Source of the DNA: an uncultured Nioella sp.
GTDB lineage: Bacteria > Pseudomonadota > Alphaproteobacteria > Rhodobacterales > Rhodobacteraceae
Assembly: GCA_947498125.1 (NCBI GenBank)
Contig: CANMJH010000004.1
Span: 186,001 to 250,000 of the forward strand
Direction: 5' to 3'
Length of the DNA: 64,000 nt
The translations under genes and the position numbers were made by a program. Below are positions 26,654 to 36,714 of this stretch, piece after piece (position 1 is the first letter of the stretch; each line of letters opens with the position of its first letter). The notes below the pieces were generated by a model. It was not told where the DNA came from. It saw only the letters and a program-made list of their open reading frames with translations, and ran no database searches.

Positions 26654-27861
26654 TGGCGCGAGCGTTTTTGGTTGTCATGGATAGTGTCGGCTGCGGCGGC
26701 GCGCCCGATGCGGATCGGTTTTTCAACGGCGATGTGCCGGACACAGGTGCCAATACACTTGCCCATATTGCACAGGACTGCGCCGCAGGCCGCGCCGAAA
26801 ATGGGCGAAGCGGTCTACTTAAACTTCCGAACCTTGACCGCTTGGGGTTGGGCGCGGCAGTTCACTTGGCCTCGGGCGCCGAAACCCCGGGTTTGGGCGC
26901 GGTGCCGCAAGGCCTCTGGGGCGCGGCCACAGAAGTAAGCCGGGGCAAAGATACCCCCTCGGGCCATTGGGAATTGGCAGGTCTTCCCGTGCCTTGGGAG
27001 TGGGGGTATTTCCCGAAAGCGACACCCGCATTCCCAGATGATCTAGTTCAATTGGTCATGGATTTGGCAGGGACCGAGGGGATCTTGGGAAACCGTCACA
27101 GTTCGGGCACGTTAATCATTGAAGAAGAAGGCGCGGCGCATCTTAAGACCGGATGGCCAATTTGCTATACATCCGTCGATAGTGTCTTCCAGATCGCCGC
27201 GCATGAAGAGGTGTTTGGACTAGACCGGCTTTTGGCGCTGAGCGAAGCATTGGCTCCGATTCTGCATGAGCGGCGCATTGGGCGGGTCATTGCCCGGCCT
27301 TTCTTGGGTAAAGACGGTGCATTTACGCGCACAGCCAATAGGCGTGATTATGCGATTGCGCCGCCTGCGCCGACGCTCTGCGATTGGGTGCAAAAGGCAG
27401 GTCGTAAAGTTTATGCTATTGGAAAAATTGGAGATATCTTCTCGATGCGCGGCATCGATGAGGTGCGAAAAGGATCAGACTTGGCTTTGATGGGACATTT
27501 GTCTGATCTGGTGGAAGACGCAGAAGACGGCAGCCTGACCTTCGCCAATTTCGTTGAGTTTGACAGCATCTATGGCCATCGGCGTGATGTGTCGGGCTAT
27601 GCGGCGCATTTGGAATGGTTTGATCAGGCGATCAGCCCTGTCTTGCAGAGGTTGCAGCCGGAAGACGTGATGGTCTTCACAGCCGATCATGGCAATGACC
27701 CAAGCTGGACAGGTACGGATCACACACGTGAGCGTGTGCCGGTTGTAGCGTCAGGTTTGGGCAAGCGGCCTATCGGGCATATTGGATTTGTAGATGTTGC
27801 GGCCTCGATCGCGGCGCATCTCGGAGTAGAGGCTATCGGGCCAGGGCGGAATTTCTTATGA
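26653..27861 (+). CDS. deoB: Phosphopentomutase
   Basis: The 402-residue protein has the metal-binding N-terminus FLVVMDSVGCGG, DTGANTLAHI, and the C-terminal alkaline-phosphatase-superfamily motifs FTADHGNDPSW and DHTRERVP. It converts (deoxy)ribose-1-phosphate to the 5-phosphate. The stop overlaps the add start by four bases. Confidence 0.97.
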   Translation: MARAFLVVMDSVGCGGAPDADRFFNGDVPDTGANTLAHIAQDCAAGRAENGRSGLLKLPNLDRLGLGAAVHLASGAETPGLGAVPQGLWGAATEVSRGKDTPSGHWELAGLPVPWEWGYFPKATPAFPDDLVQLVMDLAGTEGILGNRHSSGTLIIEEEGAAHLKTGWPICYTSVDSVFQIAAHEEVFGLDRLLALSEALAPILHERRIGRVIARPFLGKDGAFTRTANRRDYAIAPPAPTLCDWVQKAGRKVYAIGKIGDIFSMRGIDEVRKGSDLALMGHLSDLVEDAEDGSLTFANFVEFDSIYGHRRDVSGYAAHLEWFDQAISPVLQRLQPEDVMVFTADHGNDPSWTGTDHTRERVPVVASGLGKRPIGHIGFVDVAASIAAHLGVEAIGPGRNFL

Positions 27862-28844
27862 AAGATCTAAAGAAGATCGAATTGCATTTGCATTTGGAAG
27901 GCGCCGCGCCGCCGGCTTTCATTCGCGGATTGGCTGCTGAAAAGAAAGTGGACCTGTCAGGTATCTTCACACCCGATGGCGGATATGCCTATCGCGACTT
28001 CAATCATTTTCTCGAAGTCTATGAAGCGGCCACCAGTGTCCTGCAAAACCCCGAAGATTTTGCCCGTCTGGTGCTGGCGGTTTTGGAAGAAAGCGCAGCT
28101 AATGGCGTGATCTATTCTGAAACCTTCTTAAGCCCCGACTTTTGCGGCGGCGGTGATTTATCCGCATGGCGTGACTATCTGGCCGCGATGGAAGAGGCCG
28201 CAACCGAAGCCGAGCGAGATTTCGGGATCACGTTGCGCGGAATTATCACCTGTATCCGGCATTGCGGCCCGGAAAAGTCGCGTCCGATTGCAGAATGCGC
28301 CGCAGAAACCAAAGGTGATTTCATCACTGGATTTGGCATTGCTGGCGATGAGATGATGGGAAAGCCCAAAGATTTCGCTTGGGCGTTTGATTGCGCGCGA
28401 GAGGCGGGGCTGGCCCTGACGGCCCATGCGGGCGAATGGGGTGGCGCGGCTTCGGTGCGCGATGCGATTGCTGATTTGAAGGTCGACCGCATCGGGCATG
28501 GCGTGCAGGCAATCGAGGATCTGGCCTTGGTCGATGACCTTGCCGAACGCGGCATTCCGCTTGAGGTTTGCCCCGGCTCGAACGTGTTTCTGGGGGTGTT
28601 TCCCAAATGGGACAAGCATCCGATTGAACGCTTGCGTGAACGAGGTGTTAAAGTGACCGTGTCCACGGACGACCCACCTTTTTTCCGTACGACCATGACG
28701 CGAGAATATGAGATGTTGAACAAAACCTTTGGCTGGGAAGATGAGATCTTTGCCGAAGTGACTAAAAACGCGCTGGACGCCGCTTTTTGCGATGATGCAA
28801 CCAAGACGCGGCTGGCAAAAGCCCTAGACCTGGAGTTCCCATGA
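27858..28844 (+). CDS. add: Adenosine deaminase
   Basis: The 328-residue product has the zinc motif [28 protein letters not shown] and STDDPPFF in the standard order. It deaminates adenosine or deoxyadenosine. Some family members act on adenine or other purines; the surrounding nucleoside operon favours adenosine. It overlaps upp by four bases. Confidence 0.94.
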   Translation: MKDLKKIELHLHLEGAAPPAFIRGLAAEKKVDLSGIFTPDGGYAYRDFNHFLEVYEAATSVLQNPEDFARLVLAVLEESAANGVIYSETFLSPDFCGGGDLSAWRDYLAAMEEAATEAERDFGITLRGIITCIRHCGPEKSRPIAECAAETKGDFITGFGIAGDEMMGKPKDFAWAFDCAREAGLALTAHAGEWGGAASVRDAIADLKVDRIGHGVQAIEDLALVDDLAERGIPLEVCPGSNVFLGVFPKWDKHPIERLRERGVKVTVSTDDPPFFRTTMTREYEMLNKTFGWEDEIFAEVTKNALDAAFCDDATKTRLAKALDLEFP

Positions 28845-29473
28845 CCGATCACCTGACCGTCGTTGATCACCCGCTGGTGCAGCATAAACTGACCCTTATG
28901 CGCGAAGAGCGGACGTCGACCGCTGTCTTTCGGCAGCTTCTGCGCGAGATCAGCCAGCTTTTGGCCTATGAGGTTACGCGGTCGTTGCCGATGGATACCA
29001 AGACCATTGCGACCCCAATGAAAGAGATGGAAGCGCCGGTTTTGGCAGGGCGCAAATTGGCATTGGTGTCGATCTTACGGGCGGGTAATGGTCTTTTGGA
29101 TGGAATGCTCGAGCTGATCCCCTCGGCCCGCGTTGGGTTTGTTGGGCTCTACCGTGATGAAGAAACGCTAAAGCCCGTGCAATACTACTTCAAAGTCCCC
29201 GATAATTTAAGCGAACGGCTGGTAATTGCGGTTGATCCAATGCTTGCAACTGGCAATAGCTCGGCGGCGGCGATTGATCTTTTGAAAGAGGCTGGCGCGA
29301 CAAATATCAGGTTTCTTTGCCTTTTAGCGGCACCCGAAGGCGTGGCCAGAATGAAAGAGGCGCATCCCGATGTGCCAATCGTCACAGCCGCGCTGGATAG
29401 CCATTTGAACGAAAAGGGTTATATCGTTCCGGGGCTAGGGGATGCGGGTGACCGCATGTTTGGCACAAAATAA
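28841..29473 (+). CDS. upp: Uracil phosphoribosyltransferase
   Basis: The 210-residue product has [15 protein letters not shown] and the PRPP-binding motif [18 protein letters not shown]. It makes UMP from uracil and PRPP. It closes the cdd-deoA-deoB-add-upp operon, in which all starts overlap the preceding stops. Confidence 0.97.
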   Translation: MTDHLTVVDHPLVQHKLTLMREERTSTAVFRQLLREISQLLAYEVTRSLPMDTKTIATPMKEMEAPVLAGRKLALVSILRAGNGLLDGMLELIPSARVGFVGLYRDEETLKPVQYYFKVPDNLSERLVIAVDPMLATGNSSAAAIDLLKEAGATNIRFLCLLAAPEGVARMKEAHPDVPIVTAALDSHLNEKGYIVPGLGDAGDRMFGTK

Positions 29474-29550
29474 GGTAACAATTCTTTTCTTTCCCTTTAC
29501 CTGTCATCAATCCTCTGGCACTGTTTCCAATACAGAATTTGGGGGTAATG

Positions 29551-30672
29551 ATGCGGGTTTTTCACGCGATACCGGCGACTGCCATCGCCGTTTTTCTCAG
29601 TTCGCCGGTTGCGGCGCAGGGGTTTAACCTACCAGCCGAGTATCCGCCTGCCGGATATTCCGCAGATCAGTATATCGACAGCGCGGGCTGTGTCTTTGTG
29701 CGTGCTGGCTATGGCGGCAACGAAACATGGGTGCCGCGGGTTAACCGCTCGCGCCAGCAGATTTGTGGCCAGCGCCCGTCCGGCGCAAGCGGGACAACAA
29801 CGGTTGCTGCCGCGCCATCGACTGGTCCGGCGCCTGTCGAGATCACAATCGCTGCGCCCTCATCCCAGGCTCCGGCCAGAACCCCAGCACCAACGGCGAC
29901 GACTGCGGCACCAACTATAACAGTCAGTGTCGCGCCAGCGGCGTCATCCCCGCAAGGGCGAGCCGTTGTACCAACAACCGTTGCAACGACCGCAAATGGC
30001 ACAGAGATTGATTTGGGACCATCCGTGCAATATGTCACTGTTCCCTCAGCGACCATGAGCTGTACCAACCTCCCGGTTTCGGCACGCCGATATATGCTGG
30101 GTGACGATGTACGATGTGGCCCCCAAGCTGTGCATCCCGGAACGTTTGCATCCGGCAGCACTTATGTGACGGCGGCCGTTCCAGAGGGCTATCGCCCTGC
30201 ATGGGATGATGGACGGTTGAACCCTAATCGCGGGTTAGCAACGGCCACCCCAGCCGGGGATGCTTCTATGGCAGCGGTATGGACCAGCACGGTGCCGCGC
30301 CGCCCTGTTTCTATCGATCCTGCAGCCGATGGCGTTGCCGTGGCTTCTGCCAGTGGTCCGGTCGTGACCTATGCAACCCGCACACCTGATATCGCCGAAC
30401 AGGATATCGAGGTGGCAACCCCAGCTGTCACCACAGCAAGCATCGCCGCCAGTTATGTTGAGATTGCCCGGTTCAACACGCGGGGTGACGCAGATGCAGC
30501 CCGCGCGCAGCTGTTGTCGCAAGGTATGCCCACGGCCCTGGGCGGAATTGAGCGTGGCAATGGGGCGATGACGTTTGTGCTGCTTTCTGGGCCGTTCACA
30601 GCGCAAACAGATTTGGATGGCAGCCTGTCGCGCGCACGGTCCCTTGGGTATTCCGGCGCGACCATTCGTTAA
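29551..30672 (+). CDS. Exported SPOR-domain-like protein
   Basis: The ATG at 29551 (or 29548) follows a GGGGG run and gives about 373 residues. A signal peptide (MRVFHAIPATAIAVFLSSPVAAQ) is followed by a short Cys-containing region. A long Ala/Pro/Thr-rich low-complexity linker (about 80-150) comes next. The C-terminal 70 residues (YVEIARFNTRGDADAARAQL ... GYSGATIR) resemble a SPOR repeat, which binds denuded septal peptidoglycan in known proteins. A role in cell-envelope or division biology is inferred. It stands alone between upp and a convergent gene. Confidence 0.8.
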   Translation: MRVFHAIPATAIAVFLSSPVAAQGFNLPAEYPPAGYSADQYIDSAGCVFVRAGYGGNETWVPRVNRSRQQICGQRPSGASGTTTVAAAPSTGPAPVEITIAAPSSQAPARTPAPTATTAAPTITVSVAPAASSPQGRAVVPTTVATTANGTEIDLGPSVQYVTVPSATMSCTNLPVSARRYMLGDDVRCGPQAVHPGTFASGSTYVTAAVPEGYRPAWDDGRLNPNRGLATATPAGDASMAAVWTSTVPRRPVSIDPAADGVAVASASGPVVTYATRTPDIAEQDIEVATPAVTTASIAASYVEIARFNTRGDADAARAQLLSQGMPTALGGIERGNGAMTFVLLSGPFTAQTDLDGSLSRARSLGYSGATIR

Positions 30673-30685
30673 GAATAGAAATGTT

Positions 30686-30706
30686 GGGGGCTGTTCGTCA
30701 GCCCCC
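30686..30706. terminator. Hairpin at the convergent end of the SPOR-like gene
   Basis: The stem GGGGGCTG/CAGCCCCC has a five-base loop (TTCGT). It lies 14 bases after the plus-strand stop and overlaps the stop codon of the opposing gene. It lacks a long T-run, so terminator activity is uncertain. Confidence 0.5.
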
Positions 30707-31714
30707 GCAAATACCCTGAAGAGCAATCCAATCCTGATCGGATAAAAGCGGCGCGCGCAAACGACCGCGCATCGGATCACCTTCAATCAGGTCCAGCACA
30801 GTTTCCCCTGAGAAATCCTGCGCAAAGGCGTATGGCTCGGAGCTGACACCGGCTTCGTCAAATCGTGGCAAAAGATCCTGGGTGGTTACGTCGACTGGCG
30901 GAGTGCTGAGAAGGCGGGCGGCTTCAGCCCGGAAATGGCTTTCGTCAAGTTGCCCCGTTGTCAGCAGTTTGAAGGACGCAAAAAGGCCTGCGTTATCCAG
31001 AAGCCGGCGGATCGGATCAAGGGCATCCCGCCGAGTGTCCTCGGCCAAAAGATAGCCTGCAAGCACCTCGGGGCCTTCATAGTTTTCAACAAGGGCGCGA
31101 TTTATCACGATGATATTGCCCGGCAGATTAGCCGTGCTTTGGGCTGTGGATGGTAGGACGATGATCTGAGGCGCAGCTGCCCCGAAAACCGCCCCAGACA
31201 AGGCTCGCATGGCCTCAACGCCTTGCGGGTCAGAGCAAGGACGCCCGGATAAATCTGCCATGCCAGCAAGGATTATCTCGCCAAATTCCAAGCGCTGTGC
31301 AGCAGGCAGAACCGCAGCAGTCTGGCGTTTCAGAACGCCCGGCATCCAAATGACAGAAATAGCAAGGACCAGCAGGGTCAACGCGCCGCCGATCCAGATG
31401 CGCAAACGTCCGGGGTGCGGGCGGCGGCGCTCGATCACGGTCCGAATGCGCTCAATTGCAGCGATCATATCCGGTTCGGATATTTCCAAAAGTTCGTCTG
31501 CTTCTGCATCAGGGGCATAAAGCGCCGGCCGCTTGCCGGGATTCAGACGTTTTACGGCGGGCAGGGACCAATGCGAAAGAGCACTATCGGTGGTGGTTGA
31601 GATCATTAAGGTTGCATCGCCAAGCGAAACAACAACCTCACGGCGCTGACTGTCCGGCGTTTCCCGCCAGAGTCCGGTCGTTTCTAGCCTCTGATATTCG
31701 TTCAGCGCGGTCAT
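30698..31714 (-). CDS. Membrane-anchored protein of unknown function
   Basis: The 338-residue product has one membrane helix near residues 107-126 (IWIGGALTLLVLAISVIWMP), a cytoplasmic N-terminal part and a large periplasmic C-terminal part. The region LPGNIIVINRALVENYEGPE faintly resembles the M48 metallopeptidase neighbourhood, but no HExxH motif is present, so no catalytic role is claimed. Two Cys residues (in RPCSDPQG and GICGG) could form a disulphide. It follows the acyl-CoA synthetase gene by 60 bases on the same strand. Confidence 0.75.
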   Translation of the reverse strand: MTALNEYQRLETTGLWRETPDSQRREVVVSLGDATLMISTTTDSALSHWSLPAVKRLNPGKRPALYAPDAEADELLEISEPDMIAAIERIRTVIERRRPHPGRLRIWIGGALTLLVLAISVIWMPGVLKRQTAAVLPAAQRLEFGEIILAGMADLSGRPCSDPQGVEAMRALSGAVFGAAAPQIIVLPSTAQSTANLPGNIIVINRALVENYEGPEVLAGYLLAEDTRRDALDPIRRLLDNAGLFASFKLLTTGQLDESHFRAEAARLLSTPPVDVTTQDLLPRFDEAGVSSEPYAFAQDFSGETVLDLIEGDPMRGRLRAPLLSDQDWIALQGICGG

Positions 31715-31774
31715 TTGCTCGACTACTGCCTTGTTTTACAGGCCAGATTAGCCGAAGCGGGCACGTTGCTCAAC

Positions 31775-33403
31775 TCAAAGCTTAGCAGCGCGGGTGCGCA
31801 GCTCGAATTTTTGGATCTTTCCGGTGGCCGTTTTGGGCAAATCGTCGAAGATGACACGCTTGGGCGTTTTGAAACCGGCCAGCCGCGATTTTGTGAAGGC
31901 GATGACCTCGGGCTCGGTAGCGCTTGCGCCTGCCTTCAGCTCGATAAAGGCGCAAGGGACCTCGCCCCATTTTTCATCGGGCTTGGCCACAACAGCACAG
32001 AGCGACACGGCAGGGTGATGCATTAAGGCGCTTTCCACCTCAACGGAGGAGATGTTTTCGCCGCCCGAGATGATGATGTCTTTGGCACGATCCGTCACCT
32101 GCACAAAACTATCGGGATGCTGCACGGCGATGTCGCCGGAATGGAAATAGCCGCCTTCAAACACTTCGGCCGTGGCTTCAGGGTTCTTGTAATAGCCTTT
32201 CATCACAACGTTCCCGCGGATCATTATCTCGCCCGCGCTTTCCCCGTCCATTGGGACAGCTTGCATTGCGCTATCCGTGACGGCGATGGGTTCCATATTG
32301 GGCAGTGGGATGCCTTGCCGGGCCTTAAGCGCGGCGCGCTCGGTTTCAGGTAAGGCGTCCCAATCCTCGCCGCGCCATTCGCTGAACGTGCAATGCCCAA
32401 AGGTTTCCGTTAGCCCGTAAACTTGCGTGACATTGAACCCCATAGGTTCAATCGCGGCCAATGTGGCGGGGGCGGGTGGCGCGCCTGCGGTCATGATCTG
32501 AACTGTGTGATCGAAAGGCCGGTGATCGACCGCATCTGAATTGACGATCATATTCAACACAATCGGCGCGCCGCCAAAATGGGTGACGCCCTCATCTGCA
32601 ATGGCATCATAAATGGCCTTGGCAGACACATCGCGGCAACAGATCAAAGTGCCGCCAAGCGCTGGCAGCATCCATGTGTGGCACCAGTTGTTGCAGTGAA
32701 AGAACGGAACAATAGCCAAGAGCCGTGGCGGTGTTGCGATACGCCAGGCAATCGGCGTGCCAAGCGTGATCAGATACGCGCCGCGATGGTGGTAGACAAC
32801 GCCCTTGGGCTTGCCCGTGGTGCCAGAGGTGTAGTTAAGCGCGATGCTCTCCCATTCATCTTCTGGCCAAATCCAAGGCGCCTTTGGATCGCCCGTTTCC
32901 AGAAGCTCTTCATAGGTCAGGTGGCGGCCTGTTGCGGAATGGTTGGCTTCGCAATCCGGCACTTCGATGATCAGAGGGGCAGGGCCCTGCATGGCGTTTA
33001 TGGCGGCCTCTAGGGTGCCAACAAAGGCGCTGTCGACAAGAACTGCAGCCGCCTCGCCATGATCAAGGATATAAGCGATGGTTTCCGTTTCGAGCCGCAT
33101 GTTGATCGTATTAAGAATTGCGCCACAAGCGGGCACCGCAAAGAGGGCCTCAGCCTGCGCCGGTATGTTCGGCATTAAGGTCGCAACCACATCGCCCGGC
33201 TTGATGCCCTTCGCGGCAAGGGCCGAGGCAAGTTGGCTGACACGGGCATGATATTGGGAATAGGTTTTGCGAAAGCTGCCATAGACCAATGCGGTATGAT
33301 CGGGGAAAACCGTGGCGGCCCGGTTCAAATGCGATAGGGGTGTCAGCGGCACGAAATTGGCGGCGCGTTTGTCCAGCCCGGTTTCATCTTTCATCCAGCC
33401 CAT
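31775..33403 (-). CDS. Fatty acyl-CoA synthetase (AMP-forming), DmdB/medium-chain type
   Basis: This 542-residue ligase has the ATP motif LNYTSGTTGKPKGVVYHHRG, GLTETFGH and the C-terminal catalytic Lys in KTATGKIQKFELR. A GGGGAGGG site precedes the ATG. In Roseobacters, ligases of this form act on medium-chain or methylthiopropionate-like acids (DmdB). The substrate is not decidable from sequence alone. It is downstream of the beta-oxidation genes on the same strand and probably feeds them. Confidence 0.88.
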   Translation of the reverse strand: MGWMKDETGLDKRAANFVPLTPLSHLNRAATVFPDHTALVYGSFRKTYSQYHARVSQLASALAAKGIKPGDVVATLMPNIPAQAEALFAVPACGAILNTINMRLETETIAYILDHGEAAAVLVDSAFVGTLEAAINAMQGPAPLIIEVPDCEANHSATGRHLTYEELLETGDPKAPWIWPEDEWESIALNYTSGTTGKPKGVVYHHRGAYLITLGTPIAWRIATPPRLLAIVPFFHCNNWCHTWMLPALGGTLICCRDVSAKAIYDAIADEGVTHFGGAPIVLNMIVNSDAVDHRPFDHTVQIMTAGAPPAPATLAAIEPMGFNVTQVYGLTETFGHCTFSEWRGEDWDALPETERAALKARQGIPLPNMEPIAVTDSAMQAVPMDGESAGEIMIRGNVVMKGYYKNPEATAEVFEGGYFHSGDIAVQHPDSFVQVTDRAKDIIISGGENISSVEVESALMHHPAVSLCAVVAKPDEKWGEVPCAFIELKAGASATEPEVIAFTKSRLAGFKTPKRVIFDDLPKTATGKIQKFELRTRAAKL

Positions 33404-33596
33404 ACAAATCCCTCCCCTGACTTGGTTTGTGAAATATGGGGCAAGGCGGGCAATCTGAAAAGCAAGATTGCGACTCTATTGGTTTGAATCAGACATGGGG
33501 GCATCGCGGCAGGCCCCAATAGGGATCAAGGTCCTTGAGGGCCTGCTGCTTTTGCGTTTTGGAAACTGCGGGGCGATCTTCTTTAATAAGATCCGC

Positions 33597-35795
33597 CTAT
33601 GCTGCTGCCGCGCCGGACGAAAACCTATCGTAGAAGCTTTGGGATTTGGCGGCCATCTCGCGCAGCAACGCAGGGCAGGCAAAGCGATCGCCATACGTTT
33701 CGCTCAGCGCGTCGCAGCGTTCGGCGGCATAAGCTGCGCCCAGCATATCCAGCCAGCTAAGCGGCCCTCCAGACCAAGGCGCAAAGCCCCAACCTAAAAT
33801 CGCGCCCACATCGCCCTCGCGAATATCCATCAAAACACCATCTTCCAGCGCGCGAACAGCCTCAAGCGCCTGCGCAAAGAGCAAACGATGCTGAACATCC
33901 GTCAGGTCGGGCTGATCAGCTGCCAGAGGGTATTTCCCAGACAAACCATCCCAAAGGCCAAGCCGCTTTCCAGCGTCATCATAGGCATAAAAGCCCGCGT
34001 TGGATTTGCGCCCCAATCGGCCCTCATCGGCCATCCAGAACAGAACTTCATCCACGGCCTCGTCAGGGTAAGCATCCCCCATCGCGGCTTTGGTGGCCTT
34101 TGCGATTTTGACGCCCAGATCAATCGAGGTCTCATCGACCAATTGCAACGGACCAAGCGGCATTCCAACCAGCTTGGCAGCGTTTTCTATGAGCGCTGGT
34201 GCGACGCCTTCGGCCACCATGCGGATGCCTTCATTGAGGTAAGGAATGATGCAGCGGTTCGCGTAGAAAAACCGCGCGTCATTTACGACGATCGGGGTCT
34301 TCCTGATCTGCCGCACGAAATCGAGCGCTTTGGCCACCGCGACATCGCCGGTTTCTTTGCCTTTGATGATCTCGACCAGCAACATCTTGTCGACGGGGCT
34401 GAAGAAATGAATGCCGATAAACTGCTCAGGCCGAGCGCTGGCTTTGGCAAGCTCGGTGATCGGCAAAGTCGAGGTGTTTGTGGCAAAGATGGCGTCTGTG
34501 GGAATGACCGTCTCGGCCTCAGCCGTGACTTTGGCCTTTACGCCGGGATCTTCAAAAACGGCTTCAACAATCAAATCGCAGCCCGCAAGCGCGGCGTAAT
34601 CCGTGGTTGCTGTGATCTTGTCCAGAGTTGCCGTTTTCTGCTCTTCCGTCACTTTCCGGCGTTTAATGCCTTTGTCCAAAATCCCTTCGGAATAGGCTTT
34701 CCCGCGCGCTGCCGCTTCCTGATCTGCGTCGATTAGAACGGTGTCGATCCCGGCCTTGGCCGAGACATAGGCAATGCCCGCGCCCATCATGCCTGCGCCA
34801 AGAATGCCAACCTTCTTGACCCTTTGATCCGCGACCTTCGGGCGGTTCGCACCCTTTTCCAGCGCTTCTTTATTGACGAAAAGCGACCGGATCATGGCCG
34901 ACGAAGACGGGTTCATCAGCACGTTGGTGAAATTGCGCGCCTCGACCTTCAGGGCCGTATCGAACGGCACCAACGCGCCTTCATACACGGATTGCAGCAA
35001 AGCCTTGGCGGCAGGGTAGACGCCTTTCGTTTTGCCATGCACCATTGCAGAGGCGCCGACGAAGGTCATGAAACCGGCCGGATGGTAAGGCGCGCCGCCG
35101 GGGATTTTGTAGCCCTTTTCGTCCCATGGCTTGACGATCTTAGGCTCGGATAAGACCCATGCTTTGGCAGCTGAGAGCAGATCTGCCGCGGGCACAACCT
35201 CATCCACCAACCCGGCAGATTTGGCCTTTTTGGGATCGCTCAATTTCCCCTCCAGCAAGAAGGGCGAGGCCGCCATGGCCCCCATTTTGCGAACCAAACG
35301 TGTGGTTCCGCCAGCGCCGGGGAAAATGCCCAATAAGATTTCAGGAAGCCCGATTTTGGCTTTGGGATTATCGGCCGCAAAGATGCGGTGGCAGGTCAAT
35401 GGAATTTCATAGCCGATCCCCAAGCCAGTTCCGGGCATCGCGCAAGCAATGGGTTTGCCGCCTTTATTGGTCTTTGGATCCATGCCCGCACGCTCGATTT
35501 TCCGCATGATCCGGTGGGCGTTCATGATCCCGTCGAAAAGGCCCTTCGCGGGATTGTCGCCGGCCATTTCTTTCATCTTGGCAATCGTCTTCAGATCCAT
35601 GCCACCAGCAAAACTGTCTGATTTTCCGCTGGTCAGAACAACGCCCTTCACCGCGTCATCTTCCAACGCCTGATCGATAAGCGTCTCAAGATCGGCCCAG
35701 CCCTCCATCGTCATGACATTCATGCTTCTGTCCTTGGTGTCCCAAGTAATAACGGCAACGCCGTCGACATCTGTGGTCATGGTGAAATCGGTCAT
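33597..35795 (-). CDS. fadJ: Multifunctional enoyl-CoA hydratase / 3-hydroxyacyl-CoA dehydrogenase (FadJ/FadB type)
   Basis: The 732-residue protein has an N-terminal crotonase domain (oxyanion SFAGGMDLK; catalytic Glu region IGLPEILLGIFPGAGGTTRL). A 3-hydroxyacyl-CoA dehydrogenase domain follows (GILGAGMMGAGIAYVSAKAG, near residues 327-346; FFSPVDKMLLVEIIKG), and then C-terminal repeats. It catalyses the second and third steps of beta-oxidation. AGGAGGG precedes the ATG, and the gene begins two bases after the NADAR gene stop, so it is in the same operon. Confidence 0.95.
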   Translation of the reverse strand: MTDFTMTTDVDGVAVITWDTKDRSMNVMTMEGWADLETLIDQALEDDAVKGVVLTSGKSDSFAGGMDLKTIAKMKEMAGDNPAKGLFDGIMNAHRIMRKIERAGMDPKTNKGGKPIACAMPGTGLGIGYEIPLTCHRIFAADNPKAKIGLPEILLGIFPGAGGTTRLVRKMGAMAASPFLLEGKLSDPKKAKSAGLVDEVVPAADLLSAAKAWVLSEPKIVKPWDEKGYKIPGGAPYHPAGFMTFVGASAMVHGKTKGVYPAAKALLQSVYEGALVPFDTALKVEARNFTNVLMNPSSSAMIRSLFVNKEALEKGANRPKVADQRVKKVGILGAGMMGAGIAYVSAKAGIDTVLIDADQEAAARGKAYSEGILDKGIKRRKVTEEQKTATLDKITATTDYAALAGCDLIVEAVFEDPGVKAKVTAEAETVIPTDAIFATNTSTLPITELAKASARPEQFIGIHFFSPVDKMLLVEIIKGKETGDVAVAKALDFVRQIRKTPIVVNDARFFYANRCIIPYLNEGIRMVAEGVAPALIENAAKLVGMPLGPLQLVDETSIDLGVKIAKATKAAMGDAYPDEAVDEVLFWMADEGRLGRKSNAGFYAYDDAGKRLGLWDGLSGKYPLAADQPDLTDVQHRLLFAQALEAVRALEDGVLMDIREGDVGAILGWGFAPWSGGPLSWLDMLGAAYAAERCDALSETYGDRFACPALLREMAAKSQSFYDRFSSGAAAA

Positions 35796-35797
35796 GT

Positions 35798-36322
35798 TCA
35801 GCCCTCCTGGCTGTTATGCTGGCAGGCGCGTGCTTCTTCTGGAAAGCGCGCCGTCAACTCATCGCGAGTTTTGGTTAGGACTTTCCCAAGTAGGTTTTGG
35901 CCTGGCCAAAACTCTTCTGGGGTTTCAAGGGCTTGGCGTTCATCAAGGCCAATGCCCCAAATCGTGTCGACCGGGCTGGCTTCTACCAATAACTTGGGGG
36001 CCGTTTGAAAAAGCTTGCGGCGCAGCCCCTTGTTTTGTCCGTATTTTGCAAGGTTGATGTCGCTGACAATCTCAATCTTGGACGCGTCCCAAACTGCGTT
36101 GTCGAAGCCCTTTACCTGACGGCCCAATGCCTTTTGGCGGCCTGGGTTCTGTTCTTTCAGAATCTTTTCGCCAACCGAGTTATCTCCGAAAAGCCACGCC
36201 TTACTATACATCATCGCCTGTTCAGCTGTGACAAATCTTTTCTTCCAAAGCTTAAAGCCGCTCGGATGCCACTGGCTGAAGGGGCCGGACCAAAAGAAAT
36301 GATATTTGTCTGTCGCCATCAT
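35798..36322 (-). CDS. NADAR family protein (YbiA-like)
   Basis: The start at 36322 (MMATDKYHFF) overlaps the upstream GFA gene stop as ATGA and gives 174 residues; a longer frame is rejected. FFWSGPFSQWHPSGF, FVTAEQAMMYSKAWLFGD, and the C-terminal GIGL...WPGQNLLGKVL match the NADAR/YbiA fold. Known members hydrolyse N-glycosidic bonds of riboflavin intermediates or ADP-ribosyl-guanine. Its presence in a fatty-acid operon is unexpected and suggests repair of a damaged flavin or nucleotide metabolite; that is inference. Confidence 0.88.
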   Translation of the reverse strand: MMATDKYHFFWSGPFSQWHPSGFKLWKKRFVTAEQAMMYSKAWLFGDNSVGEKILKEQNPGRQKALGRQVKGFDNAVWDASKIEIVSDINLAKYGQNKGLRRKLFQTAPKLLVEASPVDTIWGIGLDERQALETPEEFWPGQNLLGKVLTKTRDELTARFPEEARACQHNSQEG

Positions 36323-36714
36323 TTTTGCAGTGCCTCGATACTGGCATGATCCCAAGGCTGGGCTTCATCCGTATAGACCAGATATTGGGGCGAGATCTGA
36401 GACGGGTCGTCTAATGCCCCGGCCATGATCATGACCGCGTCGGTCATACGTGTTGTGACGCCCCAAAGTGGGCATCCGCATGTACCGCAAAAGAATTTGG
36501 TCACGTCATTGCCAGATTCCGAACTACGGCGGTAGATATTTGGGCTGCCTTGATGAGAGAACCCATCAGCATCGACACATACTTGTGTTGCATTGCCGGA
36601 CCCGGTGTTTTGCTGGCATTGACGGCATTGGCAGATGATCGAAAACCGCGGATCTCCGCCTGCCGAAAACCGCACCGCTCCGCATGCGCAACCACCTGTT
36701 AGTGGATCAGTCAT
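36319..36714 (-). CDS. GFA-family (CENP-V/GFA zinc) protein
   Basis: The 131-residue product has the zinc-binding Cys set GCACGAVRF, CQCRQCQQNTGS and FCGTCGCPLWG, typical of glutathione-dependent formaldehyde-activating-like proteins. It overlaps the cupin gene upstream and the NADAR gene downstream by four bases each. Many relatives have no proven activity, so an aldehyde or glutathione role is only a family-based suggestion. Confidence 0.9.
   Translation of the reverse strand: MTDPLTGGCACGAVRFSAGGDPRFSIICQCRQCQQNTGSGNATQVCVDADGFSHQGSPNIYRRSSESGNDVTKFFCGTCGCPLWGVTTRMTDAVMIMAGALDDPSQISPQYLVYTDEAQPWDHASIEALQK

Noticed and set aside
30235-30786. 183-codon minus-strand frame opposite the SPOR-like gene
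   Set aside because: Antisense to a gene with a clear signal peptide and SPOR-like end; no independent evidence of coding.
33888-34736. 282-codon plus-strand frame inside fadJ
   Set aside because: Antisense shadow of a multidomain enzyme with clear motifs; the frame shows no domain.
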